Source: Athripsodes cinereus (Eukaryota; Arthropoda; Insecta; Trichoptera; Leptoceridae). Taken from it: 64,000 bases of DNA. A program made the position numbers and the translations under genes. The stretch is from NCBI GenBank assembly GCA_947579605.1, contig OX388317.1, positions 12,543,384 through 12,607,383 on the forward strand. Reading direction: 5' to 3'. Below the pieces are notes generated by a model. It saw only the letters and a list, made by a program, of their open reading frames with translations. It was not told where the DNA came from and ran no database searches. Below, piece after piece: positions 1 to 11,446 of this stretch. Numbering within the stretch: position 1 is the first letter of the stretch; every line of letters begins with the position of its first letter.

Positions 1-2
1 TT

Positions 3-79
3 TTTCCCGGGAAAGGATTCGTTTTTTCCCGGGAAACGGGAAATAAAAATTAGAGGGTTTTCCCGGGAATTCCCGGGAG
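3..79. repeat. Cluster of TTCCCGGGAA palindromes
   Basis: Four close copies of a palindromic TCCCGGGA core occur at about 3-14, 25-36, 59-69 and 69-78. The last two sit inside a short inverted repeat, TTAGAGGGTT ... AACCCTCTAA (about 50-99). Clustered CCCGGG palindromes in AT-rich DNA resemble the end of a DNA transposon, but the rest lies outside the window. Confidence 0.4.
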
Positions 80-99
80 TAACCCTCTAAAGGTACCTA

Positions 100-1557
100 T
101 TTGATTAGATAGCATCAGAAGATAATATTTCATAAAAAATTACCTATCAATTTAAAGCTGTTAACTGTGCATCTGTCAAGCAATATTATCAGCTGATTTT
201 TTTTTAGAGATATATTTTTTAATGCTTTGAGTCAATTTTTAGTGAATCAATAAATTGTGGATAAAAAGTGCGATGCATTATGAACGAAAATATTAATTTT
301 ATTGGTATGAATGGTTTTTAAATTCGAAACGAGCTTGAAAATTTAAATTATGGTATTAAAAATAAAACACAAAGTGAAACTTTATTTCAACTTTGTTTAT
401 TTTACTGCTCTTTTTCGCAGTTTATTATTTTTGCATAAGTTGTTACTTTCCAATCATGCGTTCACAATGTTATCACACGAGAACAGTGAGGGTGCCTAGA
501 CCTATGCATGTATAATTTGTTGTTGCATCAACACCATAGATTAAATGTTTACACAATCATAAAGTGATGATTGAAATTTGAACCGACAATATAAATTGAA
601 TTATTTGACATTTTATACTAGAAAGGGTAGTAGGCTGCACTATAAAGGGTGTATTTTTTCCAACATTATTTAAAAATAAGGCTCTGATTTCGATTTGTCG
701 TCCAAGAAATGTGTGATAATTGTGGTAAGAAATGGGAGTCACATAATCGCATTATGTTTGTATAATTTATTTTAAAATTCGACGTATTGTGGAAAGAGTC
801 GCAAGGATGTAATTTTGTCTTTCATGTTTACCTTCCAAAGATTATGTAGAGTTATTTAGCTTATAGGTCAACCCAAAAAAATACATTTAAATAGGCAATA
901 TTGTTCACCGACAGTACTTGGAGGAATTAAGCGTTTGACTACTAGAAGGAATTTCTTATTTATAAAAAATTTCAAATTTAATTTTTTGTTTCTTTCCCCT
1001 TATGTGGTAAATCAAAAACTAAATTATACTCTTTGAATTCATTACATTAAAAAAAATTAAAAGTTCTCTGGTGCTTATTTTATTATTGATTTCATTTTCA
1101 CAGAATCTGTATAAGTTTCGTGAAAGAGAATGAATCTGAAGTACCCTGTTAAATAATTTATCATCAATGACACTATGTACATCGTATAAAATACATTTAA
1201 TATTCGGCTGCAGACTGCAGAGAATAACAAAAAGTTATCATTTCTAAACGATGGCTGGGCAACATCATACACATAATATAATACATACATTATATATACT
1301 TACCAAATTGAAACTAATATGTAATTAACTAATAACTACTAATTATTAATTTGTTCTTATTACACAATTTCAATACAGACGTGTAATGGAGTGTTTAAAT
1401 CTTATTTAAGTTTATCATCTCATTCACAAATTCAAAATTTAAAAATATTGGCACTGGAGAAGTATGTATTTAATATACTGGAGAGGTTGGAGAGATTTTT
1501 ATAGTCAATAACCTGATATTTTTTTTCCATTACATCACACCCGTGGATTGTTTGAAG
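100..1557. other. Gene-free AT-rich stretch
   Basis: Only short, compositionally random open frames are present, all under 75 codons. I see no splice-flanked exon, no RNA gene and no recognisable transposon part. Confidence 0.6.
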
Positions 1558-2315
1558 AAAATACTGTTTACAGTTAGACAAATCACTCGTACTGGGTGGA
1601 ATACCTATGAATAATAAATACTGTTTACAGTTAGACAAATCACTCGTACCGGGTGGAATACCTATGAATAATAAATACTGTTTACAGTTAGACAAATCAC
1701 TCGTACTGGGTGGAATACCTATGAATAATAAATACTGTTTACAGTTAGACAAATCACTCGTACTGGGTGGAATACCTATGAATAATAAATACTGTTTACA
1801 GTTAGACAAATCACTCGTACCGGGTGGAATACCTATGAATAATAAATACTGTTTACAGTTAGACAAATCACTCGTACTGGGTGGAATACCTATGAATAAT
1901 AAATACTGTTTACAGTTAGACAAATCACTCGTACTGGGTGGAATACCTATGAATAATAAATACTGTTTACAGTTAGACAAATCACTCGTACTGGGTGGAA
2001 TACCTATGAATAATAAATACTGTTTACAGTTAGACAAATCACTCGTACTGGGTGGAATACCTATGAATAATAAATACTGTTTACAGTTAGACAAATCACT
2101 CGTACCGGGTGGAATACCTATGAATAATAAATACTGTTTACAGTTAGACAAATCACTCGTACCGGGTGGAATACCTATGAATAATAAATACTGTTTACAG
2201 TTAGACAAATCACTCGTACCGGGTGGAATACCTATGAATAATAAATACTGTTTACAGTTAGACAAATCACTCGTACCGGGTGGAATACCTATGAATAATA
2301 AATACTGTTTACAGT
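1558..2315. repeat. 57-bp minisatellite, about 13 copies
   Basis: A 57-bp unit (for example AATACTGTTTACAGTTAGAC followed by AAATCACTCGTAC) repeats head to tail about 13.3 times with almost no divergence. The only variation I noticed is T or C at one position (ACTGGGTGG or ACCGGGTGG), in the order T C T T C T T T T C C C C. Because 57 is a multiple of three, both strands stay open. The plus strand reads a 19-residue repeat starting MNNKYCLQLDKSLV; the minus strand reads SNCKQYLLFIGIPP plus five residues. There is no support for translation. The near-identity points to recent expansion or gene conversion. Confidence 0.95.
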
Positions 2316-2640
2316 AAGTTTTCGAGTGTCTGTAAAAGGCGTGTACGTATTCATTTACGATTACGTAACATGTTTAACAACTTCGATTTTTCGTTCATAA
2401 ATCTTATTTTTTATGACATACAAAGGAAAACCTACGTTTATTACCCTTTTCACATTAATTCAAATCAAATTACATTTGTTTATTTAAGTTCTAATAATGT
2501 GCTTCCAGTGCGTCTGATATTTTTTTGTAGATTATGTTACCTCTTTTTCTATTTTACACAAATTTTATCTTTGTTAATTTACAATTGATAAATAATAAAT
2601 TTATTAATTGTGTCGGTGCACACGTAGTAGAATTCCATAA

Positions 2641-2731
2641 TTATGTAATTTGAAACAAGTGTTTTTTTCGTAGAAACAAGTGTTTCTTTCGAAGAAAGTG
2701 TTGAAAGAAACACTTGTTTCAAATTACATAA
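2641..2731. repeat. Hairpin with 24-bp perfect arms
   Basis: The left arm at 2641-2664 begins TTATGTAATTTGAAACAAG and is exactly matched as reverse complement at 2708-2731. The spacer contains a second partial copy of the GAAACAAGTGTTT motif. It is probably a small foldback or MITE remnant. Confidence 0.75.
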
Positions 2732-3689
2732 ATAATTAATTATTCATATAGAAAATCGTATGGAATGACCTTTTGAGTCCAAAATTGTCACAGTACATAA
2801 ATATGTAGGTACTATTATATTAAAGCACTTTCCGTATATAGGTACCTACACTGCTTTTGATCCGTTCCGTTAATATCGGAAAAGCGCAACTATTCATTCG
2901 TTCCGTTCACAGTTTGTATGATACTACAGTTCTGCTATTGTATTATTCTCTCTGAAACAATTTATTTTCACGATGGCTGTAATAATTTTATTTGTTTCTA
3001 GTTGTCATCAATTTTCTATTTATTTATTATTCACGTCGATGGAGTTTATTTATTTATTTTTATTTCACAGCTTTTATTTATTGCCACAAAATGAATAGTT
3101 ACTGACAGAATGAAATACATTAACCTATTTATTTTTTTATAGCTTTGTTTGGGATGTTTGCTTTTCTTCCTGCGAATGTTTTTAAATTTTCTTCTAACTT
3201 AACTCTTATATAATATAAACTCAAATTCAAAGAAGAATATGTGTTATCTAGAATGTTACAATCTTTGTGCATTATTATAACATAATTTGCACGATATATC
3301 CATTTTTGAATGTAGGTATTTCTGGAAATATGAGTAATCTTTATACAGAATAATATCATTTACCCTTCGACATGTAGGTATCAATTATAATATGTAAGTA
3401 AATGGAAATTTTTCAGATATCATCATTATTATACGTATCAAACTTAATGAATTTCATCAAACATTAAAAAATATATATTTCGCACTTTCTTCTTGTCCCT
3501 AAAACGATAGTTTTCCAAACATTTCGATCTTGCTCATTTTATCTTCTCTAACATTTTTCTCTTCCAGATCCAGATTGTTGCTGTGAAAAAGCCTTTGTTT
3601 TGGACTACATAATAGCTGTATTCTACCCTCAGGTGTAGCTCAATTTTATTGAAGTCAAAAGAAATTTATCTTAACCATTAATTTTTTTT
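2732..3689. other. Gene-free AT-rich stretch
   Basis: There is no supported gene. Open frames on both strands are short and rich in F, I, K and N, as expected from base composition. Confidence 0.55.
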
Positions 3690-3850
3690 AAGATAAATTA
3701 GGATTTGGAATAAACCCAAGTACACCCAAATACCCTCACAGTTAGCAATATACTTGTATCTTAAAGGTGAAGTAAGTCGGCAACAGATAGAATCGAATCG
3801 GGATCTCCCGATTGAAAGTCCTAGACTCTCCCATCAGGTTACTGACCACC
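3690..3850 (-). mobile_element. tRNA-derived SINE copy 1
   Basis: Read on the minus strand, the right part resembles a tRNA head: an A-box-like stretch in GATGGGAGAGTCTAGGAC and a degenerate B box near GATTCGATTC. The body then reads CTGTGAGGGTATTTGGGTGT and ends near GGGTTTATTCC. The same head-to-body order occurs at 14310-14460 and 60235-60390, which supports a family rather than chance similarity. Confidence 0.6.
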
Positions 3851-3984
3851 ACCGAATACACATAATGTTTTTAAATCAAATTCATCTTAAATATTGGTAT
3901 GTTTGTTGAAATGAAGATTTCCGGTAAACCCTGTTTAAAAAATATTTGTTTTATTTAGTCTGGGTGACATAAAAACAAACCATT

Positions 3985-4435
3985 TGAGACTCCTAAGGTT
4001 AATATGGGCTGGATATGTACAGAGAATGCCGAACACACGCGTCCCTAAGTAAATTAACGTGGTTAGATGGAAGAAATCACTATATAGTGATAATCTCGCC
4101 ACTGCACATCATCACATTTTTTCCTGTGTATATTGCCCTATTTTATTTGTTATATGAATGATGATGTGCAAGAAGAATAAAATAAATAAATAAATAAAAT
4201 AAATTATGACTGGTAACCCAGGTGGAAGGAGAAAAGTAGAAAGACCCAAACTGAGGTGGAAGGATGAAGTCAGAAAGGATGCGACACAGCTTCTCCAGGC
4301 GGCAAATTGGAAGTCGGCCACTGAGGACACGAGGGGTTAGAGACGAACGTTGCGGGAGGCCAAGGTTCGACATGGGCTGTAGCGACATCGTAGAGAGACA
4401 GATTCCACACTTGAAACATTCTTGAGGTGGGAATA
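3985..4435 (+). pseudogene. Decayed LINE 3' end (RT C-terminus)
   Basis: The plus strand encodes broken pieces of the C-terminal tail seen in endonuclease/RT LINEs: LRLIWAGYVQRMPNTRVPK-like at about 3988-4047, then GRRKVERPKLRWKDEVRKD from about 4216, ending in a stop after EDTRG near 4340. An AT-rich insertion (about 4050-4210, with ATGATGATG- and AAATAAATA-like runs) splits it. Family knowledge: this GH-R-RPRxRW pattern closes RTE- and CR1-like polyproteins. It is a dead fragment. Confidence 0.65.
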
Positions 4436-4439
4436 AATA

Positions 4440-5381
4440 AATTCCTTAATGGTAGATATATTTTCCTTGGAGATCTAAATTCATCAATAACGTGAGTAAT
4501 TATTCACTTACTTGGATACATACCTTCAAATACAAATTTACAGTTGCATATTATATAACTACGTAATTATGTTTGGTTGTATTTGTATAGCAATATGTGT
4601 GATTGGTAGTACACATTAGGTGCATATAAATCCTCCACACAGCTATGTACAATACAATACTGATCACATGTCACAATCAATGGACGATGGACACTGTCCA
4701 GTGTGCAATTCTAAGCGAACATTTACACAAAGAGCAAAGATATGCACGTACATTCATTACATATAGGTAAATTCCATGAGCTTAAAGTTGTAAAACTATG
4801 TTCAGAAGTTCCGATTAAGCTCTTCATTTGTTAAAAATACTTCTCATCGTATAAATATTACTTGCAAAGGTTGTATAAACTTATTATTATAAATATTTAC
4901 ATTTGAATTATGTGCTTGATAATCGAACAAAAAAGATATACTCGTATGAATATTATGTATTCCGTAATAAAATAACAAAAAGAAATAGATGTAGGTATAC
5001 CTATTCTTCCCCAAAATATAAATTATTTATAATTTTTCTTCTTTTTCTATATATAGATTTATTTTTATCATAATTTAAACAAGTTGTAATAAGCATAATC
5101 TATTTTCAGTTTACTTTCGAACTATTTTCATGATTTTAAAAGATACCTATAACAAATGTTTCTCATTTAGTATTTTATTTTATAATTAATAAATGTGTTC
5201 TGATTAAGCAATACTAAATTTGGCACATTTAGTAATAGATTACGGGTTTGGTGTGGTAGCAAAACCAAATTATCAAAAAGGCGTTCAAAAATCAGAAAAC
5301 ATTAATCAGTTTGAATTTGTAATAATTTTTAACTATAAAATTTCGCAACATCATAATAATTCAGTAGCAGATATGCAGCCA
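4440..5381. other. Gene-free AT-rich stretch
   Basis: No coding signal, RNA gene or clear repeat boundary was found. Confidence 0.55.
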
Positions 5382-5480
5382 TAGTCAAAACACATTTTAG
5401 CGTTATATAGTCGTTCGACTATAGACGAATTTGTGAGGAAGTATCAATTTTCGTAGGTAGCTAAAAAACACAATAGTTTG
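5382..5480. mobile_element. Half copy of TA-flanked hairpin MITE (family 1)
   Basis: The sequence starts TA then GTCAAAACACATTTTAGCG and continues to CAATTTTCGTAGGTAGCTA. It matches one arm of the complete hairpin element at 57530-57702. The opposite arm is missing or degraded. Confidence 0.6.
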
Positions 5481-7170
5481 AAAACGTTGAGCCCTGTTTT
5501 ATATTTGTTAAGTCTTGCTTATAGGTTCACAGTAGCCAGAGATAGGTTGGAAGTACAATTTGTGGTCACTGTATGAAGATCCCGTAGTAGGGAGAATCTT
5601 GATTAACTAACCATTTGTTTAAATCGCACTGATAATTAAATGTCTGGAAATTCAGGAAACGTAGAACAAAACTAAATACAATACTATACTACTTCAATCA
5701 ATTTCACACTTGGAAATTTTATCTATATTACCACCTCCAAGTAAGAAGCTCGCCAATTGCTCATGATTTTTTGATCAATAAAGTGCTATAATTATTATTA
5801 TTGGTACTTTCAAACTAGTAAGTAAAAAACACTTTTTTGTTCTAAACCCATTTGGAAACCAAATACATTCTCTGTTTTTATTCTGAATTCTTACTCTGTA
5901 AGTCAATTTACTATATACTGAATTAGGTATATTATGAAACTAGCCATAAAATTTATACGTTTTTTTTTGTTAATTTTCCATTGTTACCTACGGTAAACAT
6001 AAAGTGCCATGAGTGTATTGAGAAAAAAATCTTTAATATGAAAAAACAAGCCAAAAGACCAGCTAAGCCTTGAAAACCTAGTTTTTTCCATAAAAAAACA
6101 TAAAGGCAGCAGAAAGTGATGACCAGGAAGATGAGGGGAAAGCAACGCCAAAAGAAAGGAAAGGATGACGAAGACTTATGATAATTTACAAAAATTGGTT
6201 TGTCACAGCTTCATTAACTTTCTGTGGCCTTAAGGGTTAAGAAAAAAGTAAAATATATTTAGGTACATACTTATGGTCATATTTACGTTATGTGCTTACA
6301 AATAAAATGAATACTAATAATGCTTGGTGTGTATTATGTAAAAAGTAGGTATTCAAAAATTTATCACAAAGAGAACATGACTGTGTATTTTTAAAACTAT
6401 AATGTTTGAAGTATCATTTTTCATTCTAAAGCGAATAATATAAGTAACATGGATATACAAATCAAATAGAAATTTAATAAATAGTTCCATAGTAAAGAGA
6501 TTATATTTTACCTTTTAGAACAAGTGTATTATTTACACGTATATGAATAAAATCATAAAACGTAACTTCAGCTTAGTATACCGCGGAGTTGATTTCCAAG
6601 GATTTCTATAAAAACAAATTAAATAAAAAGGCTTCTAGATTTTTACTGAATAAAGGGATTTTTCTTTACATAAAGTTTTTGTCCACATATTTAAAATATG
6701 GCTGAAAGACATTCTCTTATATGTTATTTAAGAGAGATGATGTTTGACACGTTCACAGAAAAAAAAAAAACAAATTTTGTACACCAAGTTGCTCATAATA
6801 CATTTCTGTTTTAAAAAACTGCTTTCTTTTAATGATCACTTTATTTTTTTTAATATTTCGTGAACAATGTTCACAAACACTTCAATATCCACATGATCAA
6901 GTTACGTGGATAAAATTTTCTAATACAAATCGCCAACCGTAGGTACGTGCATTACGAATTGAATGAACGCGCTGATATTGAAAGAAGTAGATGCATCGAT
7001 TCTATACATCTCTAATGTTTTGTCCTCTCTATCATCCAATGTTCCATATATGGTCCTCAGATTCCGATGATGATAATAGAAGATTAACAACCTTTATTTA
7101 TTTATAACAAAACTATACTCAATAAGATGTACAGTACCAATTGAAAAAACTACTGGAAAAGTACAATTGA
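5481..7170. other. Gene-free AT-rich stretch
   Basis: There is no supported gene. A purine-rich patch near 6105-6180 (GAAAGGAAAGGATGACGAAG) may be a remnant of older coding or LINE sequence, but it has no usable frame. Confidence 0.5.
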
Positions 7171-7497
7171 TAGAGGAAAGTCACCAAATATGGAATACCA
7201 TTTTGTTTTTGGGATATAAAAAAAAAACTTCATATAAATTAAATCAGTTTAATGTTTTTACTAATCAGTCATACATTTATATGTAGTAATTAACAGCCTT
7301 TAATCAAATATATTAGTTATCAAATTAAAATCTAACACAAAAAACAATCTCACAAATTAGTAACCAAATATGGAATAGGTACCCATATATAGAATACAAG
7401 CATAAATCAACATAACAATAACAAAAATGGACATTAATATCTTTGAGATCAATTAAATGAATATAACATATTGTGATCAATGAAATAAGTTACATAA

Positions 7498-9336
7498 TTA
7501 CTTGCAAAAGTCACAGATCCAAGTATCAAACTCTGGACCAGCACAATCATAATGTGCCCAGAGCCCACACATCAAGCATTTAATCCAGCTTTCTCCACTT
7601 TTATCCATGGAAAAAAGTCTTGAACAGAACATACATTCTGCATCAGCAGAGTCAGGAGGTACTTGGTCCATCAACTCATCATGTTCACTACCTTCATCAA
7701 ACTGGATAACGTCTAGTTCCTCAGAGTCTTCTTCTTCACTATCATCCTTATTTTTCTTCGTTTGTTTGTTTCTCTTCGCAGTTTTCTTCTTATTCTTTGT
7801 CTTGACTAGTTTACTTTCTTTTTCTTGTCTCTTCATATTTTTATTTTCTAAATCATTTTTGTAGGGAGAAGATGTTATGACTGCTGCTACAGCAGCTTTT
7901 CTTCCTCTGCTAGATACTTTTCTTCGTTTCTCTGGCACTGGACTTATGGCATGCGGAGACACCAGACCCAAACTGCTGCGATTAAGCCCAGAAGTCGAAG
8001 GTGCAGGTTCAGGTTGTAAATTAGCAGTTGTTTGTGGTGCACGTATTTCTACCAGAACTTGACCAGTTTCAGATCTTGATTCCAGCGGAGGGATATTGGT
8101 TGTACAACCATCTATTACAGCATTTTGTTGCGCAGCAATAAAGTCCACATCACTGAAGACATTTTTATTTAAAGGCCACAATCCAGTGACTTTGAACCCG
8201 TTGGCTGCAATTTCGCCTGTTTGTACTTTCAAATAGGATTTGCCAAACAGCTCCACAATATCATATGGACTTAGAGGTCTGTTGTTGTCTCTAATCCACA
8301 TGCGTATTTCCTCACTATAGTATGTTTTTAAAGGCCCCATGAAAGTCTTATCTAACGGCTGCAATTTATGAGTCGTATGAGGAGGTAACGAAACTATGTC
8401 CACGTTATTTTCCCTAGCAATATCTATTATATCGATATTGTGAGTATGACTATAGTGTCCATCTAGTATCAGTAAAACCCTCGATTCAGGAGTCGGGTTG
8501 GTGTGTTGAATAAAGTGCTTGAACCAGTCTGTAAAGATGTTCATTTGTATCCACCCTGATGGATGCGCAACTCCGACTGATCCTGGAGGACAGCCTCTCA
8601 TTAGCTGAGCACTCATATTTTTTCTGGGAAAAATAATGAATGGTGGCACAAAATGACCAGTAGCATTCATGCAAACAACTATTGTCATCAGAGATCCTCT
8701 TTCTGCTGAAGTCAGTGCAGCTACCTGGCGTTTACCTTTGTGGCCGATTATTTGTGGTATCTTACTTTGTACTATTGTGAGGCCTGATTCATCCACGTTG
8801 TAAATACGATTTGGTGGATAGTTATTTTTAGTGTAAAGCTCTTCAAGGAGGTTGAAAAAGGCTTCCACTTTTTCTTTATCAAATCCAAATGCTCTGGCAA
8901 ATGATGTACCAGTTGGTCTTCTTATCGAAAGTTTATCTTTATGACGATTTAAAAATAACTTCAACCACTTTTTTCCAGCCATACCAGATTCACCGAAGGG
9001 ATTCTGCAAATTGTTTCGCTTTGCTAGCATGAACGCCATACGGCGAAGATCAGTTCTTGTTAAACCGTGAAACTTGCTCTCCATTATTAGTATGTATTCT
9101 ACAAGCTGACGTTCAAGTTCGGAGCCCAAGATAGTTTTTCGTCCTAATGTAGTAGCTGCTGCCACTTCTGGAGACTGTTCATCTTTTTGGCAGAGACGAA
9201 ATAAAGTTGTCCTAGGCACTTGAAAATGCTGTGCCGCTTTCAAATACCCCATTTTCTTTGCCCGGACGATTTTTATAGCTTGTGCCATTTTTTCTTCATC
9301 CCAGGTTTTTCGTTTGGTTGATTGCGAATCGGACAT
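7498..9336 (-). CDS. Pogo/Tigger-like DDE transposase with PHD-like finger
   Basis: This 612-residue protein would cut and rejoin the element's own ends. Order of parts: a psq-type helix-turn-helix at about 10-60 ([20 protein letters not shown]), a CENP-B/Tc5-type DNA-binding region at about 75-140, a DDE_1 catalytic core at about 170-370, a lysine-rich linker that could act as a nuclear signal, and a C-terminal Cys/His finger of PHD type (CMFC, CLMC, HYDC, CDFC). Candidate catalytic aspartates are D182 (NVDESG), D292 (LILDGHYSH) and D329 (LQPLDKTF), a DD36D spacing. I chose the Met at 9336 because a splice acceptor (TTTTTAG) ends one base before it; the longer frame to 9351 would start inside an intron. 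No stop or frameshift interrupts it. A domesticated gene is possible, but the intact terminal repeats favour a transposon. Confidence 0.9.
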   Translation of the reverse strand: MSDSQSTKRKTWDEEKMAQAIKIVRAKKMGYLKAAQHFQVPRTTLFRLCQKDEQSPEVAAATTLGRKTILGSELERQLVEYILIMESKFHGLTRTDLRRMAFMLAKRNNLQNPFGESGMAGKKWLKLFLNRHKDKLSIRRPTGTSFARAFGFDKEKVEAFFNLLEELYTKNNYPPNRIYNVDESGLTIVQSKIPQIIGHKGKRQVAALTSAERGSLMTIVVCMNATGHFVPPFIIFPRKNMSAQLMRGCPPGSVGVAHPSGWIQMNIFTDWFKHFIQHTNPTPESRVLLILDGHYSHTHNIDIIDIARENNVDIVSLPPHTTHKLQPLDKTFMGPLKTYYSEEIRMWIRDNNRPLSPYDIVELFGKSYLKVQTGEIAANGFKVTGLWPLNKNVFSDVDFIAAQQNAVIDGCTTNIPPLESRSETGQVLVEIRAPQTTANLQPEPAPSTSGLNRSSLGLVSPHAISPVPEKRRKVSSRGRKAAVAAVITSSPYKNDLENKNMKRQEKESKLVKTKNKKKTAKRNKQTKKNKDDSEEEDSEELDVIQFDEGSEHDELMDQVPPDSADAECMFCSRLFSMDKSGESWIKCLMCGLWAHYDCAGPEFDTWICDFCK

Positions 9337-9337
9337 T

Positions 9338-9618
9338 CTAAAAACAAACATTACATATATTTTTAAAGAAATAATAGCAAGTATCTATCATATGAAAAAT
9401 TAAGACCTAATTATGGAATATTCCATAATTAGATACCGACGACTGTCCATATTTGGATTTTTATACTAGTTCATACTCTTCTAAATATTTTTTCAAGTCA
9501 CAATATTTTAATGACAAAAGATCACAAAATGGTGAAATAAACATAATACCGATATACTAAATAGTATAAAACTTATGTATACAAACATAACAGCTGGTAA
9601 TACTCATTTATTACTTAC
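9338..9618 (-). other. Predicted 5'-UTR intron of the transposase gene
   Basis: On the minus strand a strong donor, AAG then GTAAGTAA, lies at 9618, and an acceptor TTTGTTTTTAG ends at 9338, one base before the transposase ATG. The 281-bp interval is AT-rich. It fits a spliced leader between promoter and coding exon. Confidence 0.55.
9407..9433. promoter_or_regulatory. Near-perfect palindrome in transposon 5' region
   Basis: TTATGGAATATTCCATAA is self-complementary and contains the GGAATA motif found near both transposon ends (for example about 7190-7200, 7368-7380 and 9781-9790). It may be a subterminal transposase binding site that also affects expression; this is inference. Confidence 0.45.
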
Positions 9619-9824
9619 CTTTAAAATTTTCTACACGACAACAAAACAAAACACGCCTGCCACACATGAAGCGTTCGCGCAACTGACTCGATGGTGTGAG
9701 TGCGATAGTTAGTAGACCGAATGAAACAGAAGATGGTCGAGTGTTGCGTTTCATACTTATAGTCTTAGAGAAATGAAGGTATTCCATATTAGGATACTAT
9801 TTCATATTTGGTGACTTTCCTCTA

Positions 9825-10639
9825 ATTATTAAGATTATGGGTGTAATTATATTAGATGACATACTCGTAAATCAGATTTATTTTTGATTGGTGAAATAAA
9901 TTTACGAAAATTAAAACCTAGAAGTGTATTCATTTTCCTCACTGTAAGTGAATAATTTTAGGCTAAATTATTATTTTGAATAGAAAAAAAGAAAACAGAA
10001 AGTTGTTATTTATATAACAACAATACCTATTAATATTCTCATCACGTCTCTCTGATGTGCTTCATCGCCCTTAAGACGTAGAGGTAATGAGATATATTAT
10101 AAATAGGTATAGAGATATATTATAATATAATAACCTGTAATTATCTACTTCGTCCTCTCTGTGCCAATTTAAGTTAAAACGTCCAAGACGGGTGGCATAT
10201 CTCATCGCTGATTCAATTTCATATTTAAAAATATACTCCTAAGATCCTATGTGTCCATTTTAAGCTATGCTTTTTCATCAAGTCGTATTGTGCATGCTTA
10301 GAGGTTAAATTGGGCTTACTTTAGAAACGACAGATGCCTGATCTAAAATACATACAACACGGCTCTTGTGGTATCATTGAGCTGTAAATAGATGGATGCA
10401 GAACCGGGCACACTTCATCAAAAACAACATCGTTATTCGTTAACGAAAAAAATCCTTCGTTACTCGTTAATTCCTAGTTTCATTGATAATTGGAATCAAC
10501 TTTCAGTTAATCAACAAATTTAATAGCACAGTTACGGTTAATTCCAATAAACAGAATGGAGGTTCTCCATAGGGATATAGCAAAAATCTTAATTTTAACG
10601 GAAGTTTTTATTTAATTCACTTGCTCCGTGGAGTATACG
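9825..10639. other. Gene-free AT-rich stretch
   Basis: No coding signal was found. TAACG/CGTTA-rich sequence near 10425-10540 has no clear boundary. Confidence 0.5.
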
Positions 10640-10865
10640 ACAAAATATTCTTTCACTTTTTTCTGTCAGTTTGAAAGTGTCCTGTAAAAGACAGATGTTG
10701 GTAAAACATCAAGAATAAGATGTTTAAAATGTTCAATTCAGCGATGAAATTTGCCACCCATGAATGTCTTATTTATTATTGGTACGGTGAAGACAGCTGG
10801 TATGTTTTTGCGTGCCATTAATCTACCGGCTATGCCAGTTGTGAAAAATGCCGTGATGGTATATA
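10640..10865 (+). repeat. Interspersed repeat family A, copy 1
   Basis: The recognisable order of motifs is GTGTCCTGTAAAAGACAG, then TTCAGCGATGAAATTTGCC, then GGTACGGTGAAGACAGCTGG, then GCCGTGATGGTATA. The same order recurs at about 16085-16235, 29285-29480 and 50640-52030, with partial copies elsewhere. I see no pol III boxes or reading frame, so it could be a non-autonomous element of unknown class. Confidence 0.7.
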
Positions 10866-11279
10866 AAATATTTTTTTGTTAGATTGAAGTTTTTTTACTT
10901 CGTTAGTTAACTATTATCGGACTAACGCGTTAATTACCAGTCCTGGGTAGATGTATACCTACTGAATATATACAATGTTATATCTGCTATAGGAAAGACA
11001 CATTTTAGATAACTAGTAATAGTGATACAGTTAGAGGAATTGTATGCACGTGTGTGGTGTGAATGTTGACCATTAATTGCAAACGGTGAGCATAAACAAA
11101 GGGATTCAACATGGTGGCCGGTGGCGGTCATACATCAAGCTGAAATCTATGACACTAATGTAGCATATTAACTAAGGAACAGTAACATTTATAACGATCG
11201 AAAAGTATTACAGTACAACATATACAGAAGAAGGCATATTCCCATTTCTTCCCTTCCCTTTTTGCACCAAATTTTTTGA

Positions 11280-11430
11280 TGTGTGGCCGCTAAATCTAGA
11301 GTGCTCCTTCGGGGCAGCACTTCTCGCTTTAATGCGACATTAAATCCTGTTTGTGCATGTGTGTGTCGTTATGGAGATACATATCTCCAGGTACGGCACG
11401 AGGTATGTGGCGGGCGCTGCCCTTTTAAAA
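11280..11430. repeat. GC-rich patch of unknown origin
   Basis: This patch is clearly richer in G+C than its surroundings and contains the palindrome GGAGATACATATCTCC. It adjoins a LINE 3' end and may be part of an older element. I do not recognise it. Confidence 0.3.
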
Positions 11431-11446
11431 AAGTATTACATGTCGA

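Larger units (their letters stand above)
7173..9822 (-). mobile_element. Complete pogo-type DNA transposon
   Basis: The element is 2650 bp. Its ends are perfect 20-bp inverted repeats, GAGGAAAGTCACCAAATATG at 7173-7192 and the reverse complement at 9803-9822. Both sides carry a TA dinucleotide (7171-7172 and 9823-9824), the target duplication typical of the Tc1/mariner/pogo group. It encodes one intact DDE transposase on the minus strand. Copies of an ATATGGAATA-like motif lie inside both ends and may be transposase binding sites. Perfect repeats and an unbroken gene suggest a young, possibly active copy. Confidence 0.93.

Noticed and set aside
1607..2317. 236-codon plus frame and 277-codon minus frame over the minisatellite as repeat proteins
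   Set aside because: The frames stay open only because the unit is 57 bp and nearly invariant. There is no signal peptide, splice context or Kozak context, and both strands are open equally.
4112..4388. Minus-strand frames near 4.1-4.4 kb as genes
   Set aside because: They are antisense to a decayed LINE tail.
7607..8062. Plus-strand frames of 85 and 61 codons within the pogo element
   Set aside because: They are antisense to the transposase. The Ser/Phe-rich composition mirrors its Lys/Glu-rich tail.
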